Shown here one piece after another: positions 5,786-6,612 of a stretch of DNA of 6,612 nucleotides. The notes under the pieces were generated by a model. It had not been told where the DNA came from and did no database searches. It worked only from the letters and a program-made list of their open reading frames with translations. This stretch comes from a bacterium (GTDB taxonomy: Bacteria; Pseudomonadota; Alphaproteobacteria; Rhizobiales; Xanthobacteraceae). The number at the start of each line of letters is the position of its first letter. Position 1 is the stretch's first letter. A program made the position numbers and the translations under genes. The stretch covers positions 1 through 6,612 of the forward strand of contig JAQSDT010000133.1 in the NCBI GenBank assembly GCA_029946075.1. The letters are read 5' to 3'.

Positions 5786-5791
5786 TATATT
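5786..5791 (+). promoter_or_regulatory. possible -10 element for the transporter gene
   Basis: TATATT matches five of six bases of the -10 consensus in otherwise GC-rich DNA, 47 bases before the transporter start. A good -35 at standard spacing is not visible: TGGACA at 5766-5771 is only 14 bases away. Weak call. Confidence 0.25.
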
Positions 5792-5838
5792 TTCACCCCA
5801 GCCTGGCCGGGCCGTTTTCACGGGGTTTCTGAGCTGAC

Positions 5839-6612
5839 ATGGTCGATATTCTGGCTGCACCGCAACACGCAAAGGCGGACACTTCGCTGCGCACGCTGGT
5901 GGCGATATCGATTGCCCATTGGGTCAGCCATTTCCATCTGTTCGTGCTGCCGATGCTGTTCCCGTTCCTCAAGGCGCAGCTCGGCGTCGGCTATATCGAG
6001 CTCGGTTTCGCGCTGACCGTGTTCGGCGTGGTGTCCGGCTTGACGCAGGCGCCGATCGGTTATCTCGCCGACCATATCGGCGCGCGAAAGGTGCTGCTGA
6101 TCGGCCTCACCATCGGCGGTCTCGCGCTGATCCTGCTCGGCCTGCATCTGAGCTACACCTCGCTGATCCTGTGCGCCGCGCTGCTCGGGCTTGCCAACAG
6201 CGTCTATCATCCCTGCGACTACGCGATCCTGTCGACGCATATGGACGCAAGGCGGATGGGCCGCGCGTTTTCGATTCACACCTTTGCGGGTTTCCTCGGC
6301 GGCGCGGTGGCGCCGGCGATCATCGCGGCATTGGTCGCCATGGTCGGCGGGCTCGGCGCGTTGATCGTGGCGGGCGCGGTCGGCCCCGCCGTCGCAATGC
6401 TGTTGCTCGTGATCGGCATTCCCGATGCGAGCTCCGCCGACCGCAGGGGCGATGGCGCAGCAACGCCGCAGCAGAGCGTCATTACGCCGGCGCTGATGGT
6501 GCTGACGATCTTCTTCATGCTGCTCGGCCTGTCCAATGCCGGCATCAGCAATTTCGGCGTCGTCGCGCTGATGAGCGGTTATGACGTGAGTTTCCCGGCC
6601 GCCAATATCGCG
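5839..6612 (+). CDS. major facilitator superfamily (MFS) transporter, N-terminal part, cut off by window
   Basis: Inner-membrane secondary transporter. The first 258 residues are present with no stop before the edge; the family is usually about 400 long. Membrane segments are visible at about 18-45, 54-72, 84-103, 107-124, 145-167, 171-194 and 218-236, with the expected loop between segments 6 and 7 (about 195-217). The MFS motif A region is G-Y-L-A-D-H-I-G-A-R-K (74-84) between segments 2 and 3. H-F-H-L-F-V-L-P near the start and S-V-Y-H-P (121-125) recall the fosmidomycin-resistance-like branch, but the substrate cannot be read from this. An in-frame stop at 5830-5832 rules out a longer N-terminus, fixing ATG 5839 as the first possible start; its ribosome-binding site is weak (GAG at 5831-5833). 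Confidence 0.88.
   Translation, partial: MVDILAAPQHAKADTSLRTLVAISIAHWVSHFHLFVLPMLFPFLKAQLGVGYIELGFALTVFGVVSGLTQAPIGYLADHIGARKVLLIGLTIGGLALILLGLHLSYTSLILCAALLGLANSVYHPCDYAILSTHMDARRMGRAFSIHTFAGFLGGAVAPAIIAALVAMVGGLGALIVAGAVGPAVAMLLLVIGIPDASSADRRGDGAATPQQSVITPALMVLTIFFMLLGLSNAGISNFGVVALMSGYDVSFPAANIA

Overview
The window looks like chromosomal DNA from an alphaproteobacterium of the Bradyrhizobium/Rhodopseudomonas type. This is inferred from the high GC content, the codon use, the style of the small Lys/Ala-rich proteins, and a palindromic intergenic repeat of a kind I associate with those genomes. No database search was possible, so the taxonomy is a judgement.

Left part (1-3251) is a corrinoid uptake locus. 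A truncated FecCD/BtuC-type ABC permease reads leftward off the window edge. Divergently, a TonB-dependent outer-membrane receptor of 757 residues reads rightward. The 443-base gap between them holds a clear cobalamin riboswitch (about 681-851) preceded by a plausible promoter. After it come two adjacent hairpins next to the receptor start codon that could be the expression platform. Receptor (outer membrane) and permease (inner membrane) are two stages of one TonB/ABC import route, and the riboswitch makes cobalamin or a related corrinoid the likely substrate.

Middle part (3252-5030): after a GC-rich, terminator-like hairpin comes a protein of about 336 residues with no function I can assign. 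Its ribosome-binding site lies inside a perfect 12-bp inverted repeat. Then come two small, very basic proteins (79 and 94 aa) in tandem that share a motif and a Lys/Ala-rich tail, and look like diverged copies.

Right part (5031-6612): a convergent 80-aa hypothetical gene, a 51-aa charged, disordered small protein, a 106-bp palindromic repeat of two hairpin arms, and the first 258 codons of a major facilitator transporter that runs off the right edge.

The most interesting points are the possible RNA control at two sites (the riboswitch platform, and the occluded ribosome-binding site before the unknown gene), that unknown gene beside the B12 uptake locus, and the duplicated pair of basic small proteins. 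I see no sign of a phage, defence or CRISPR system.
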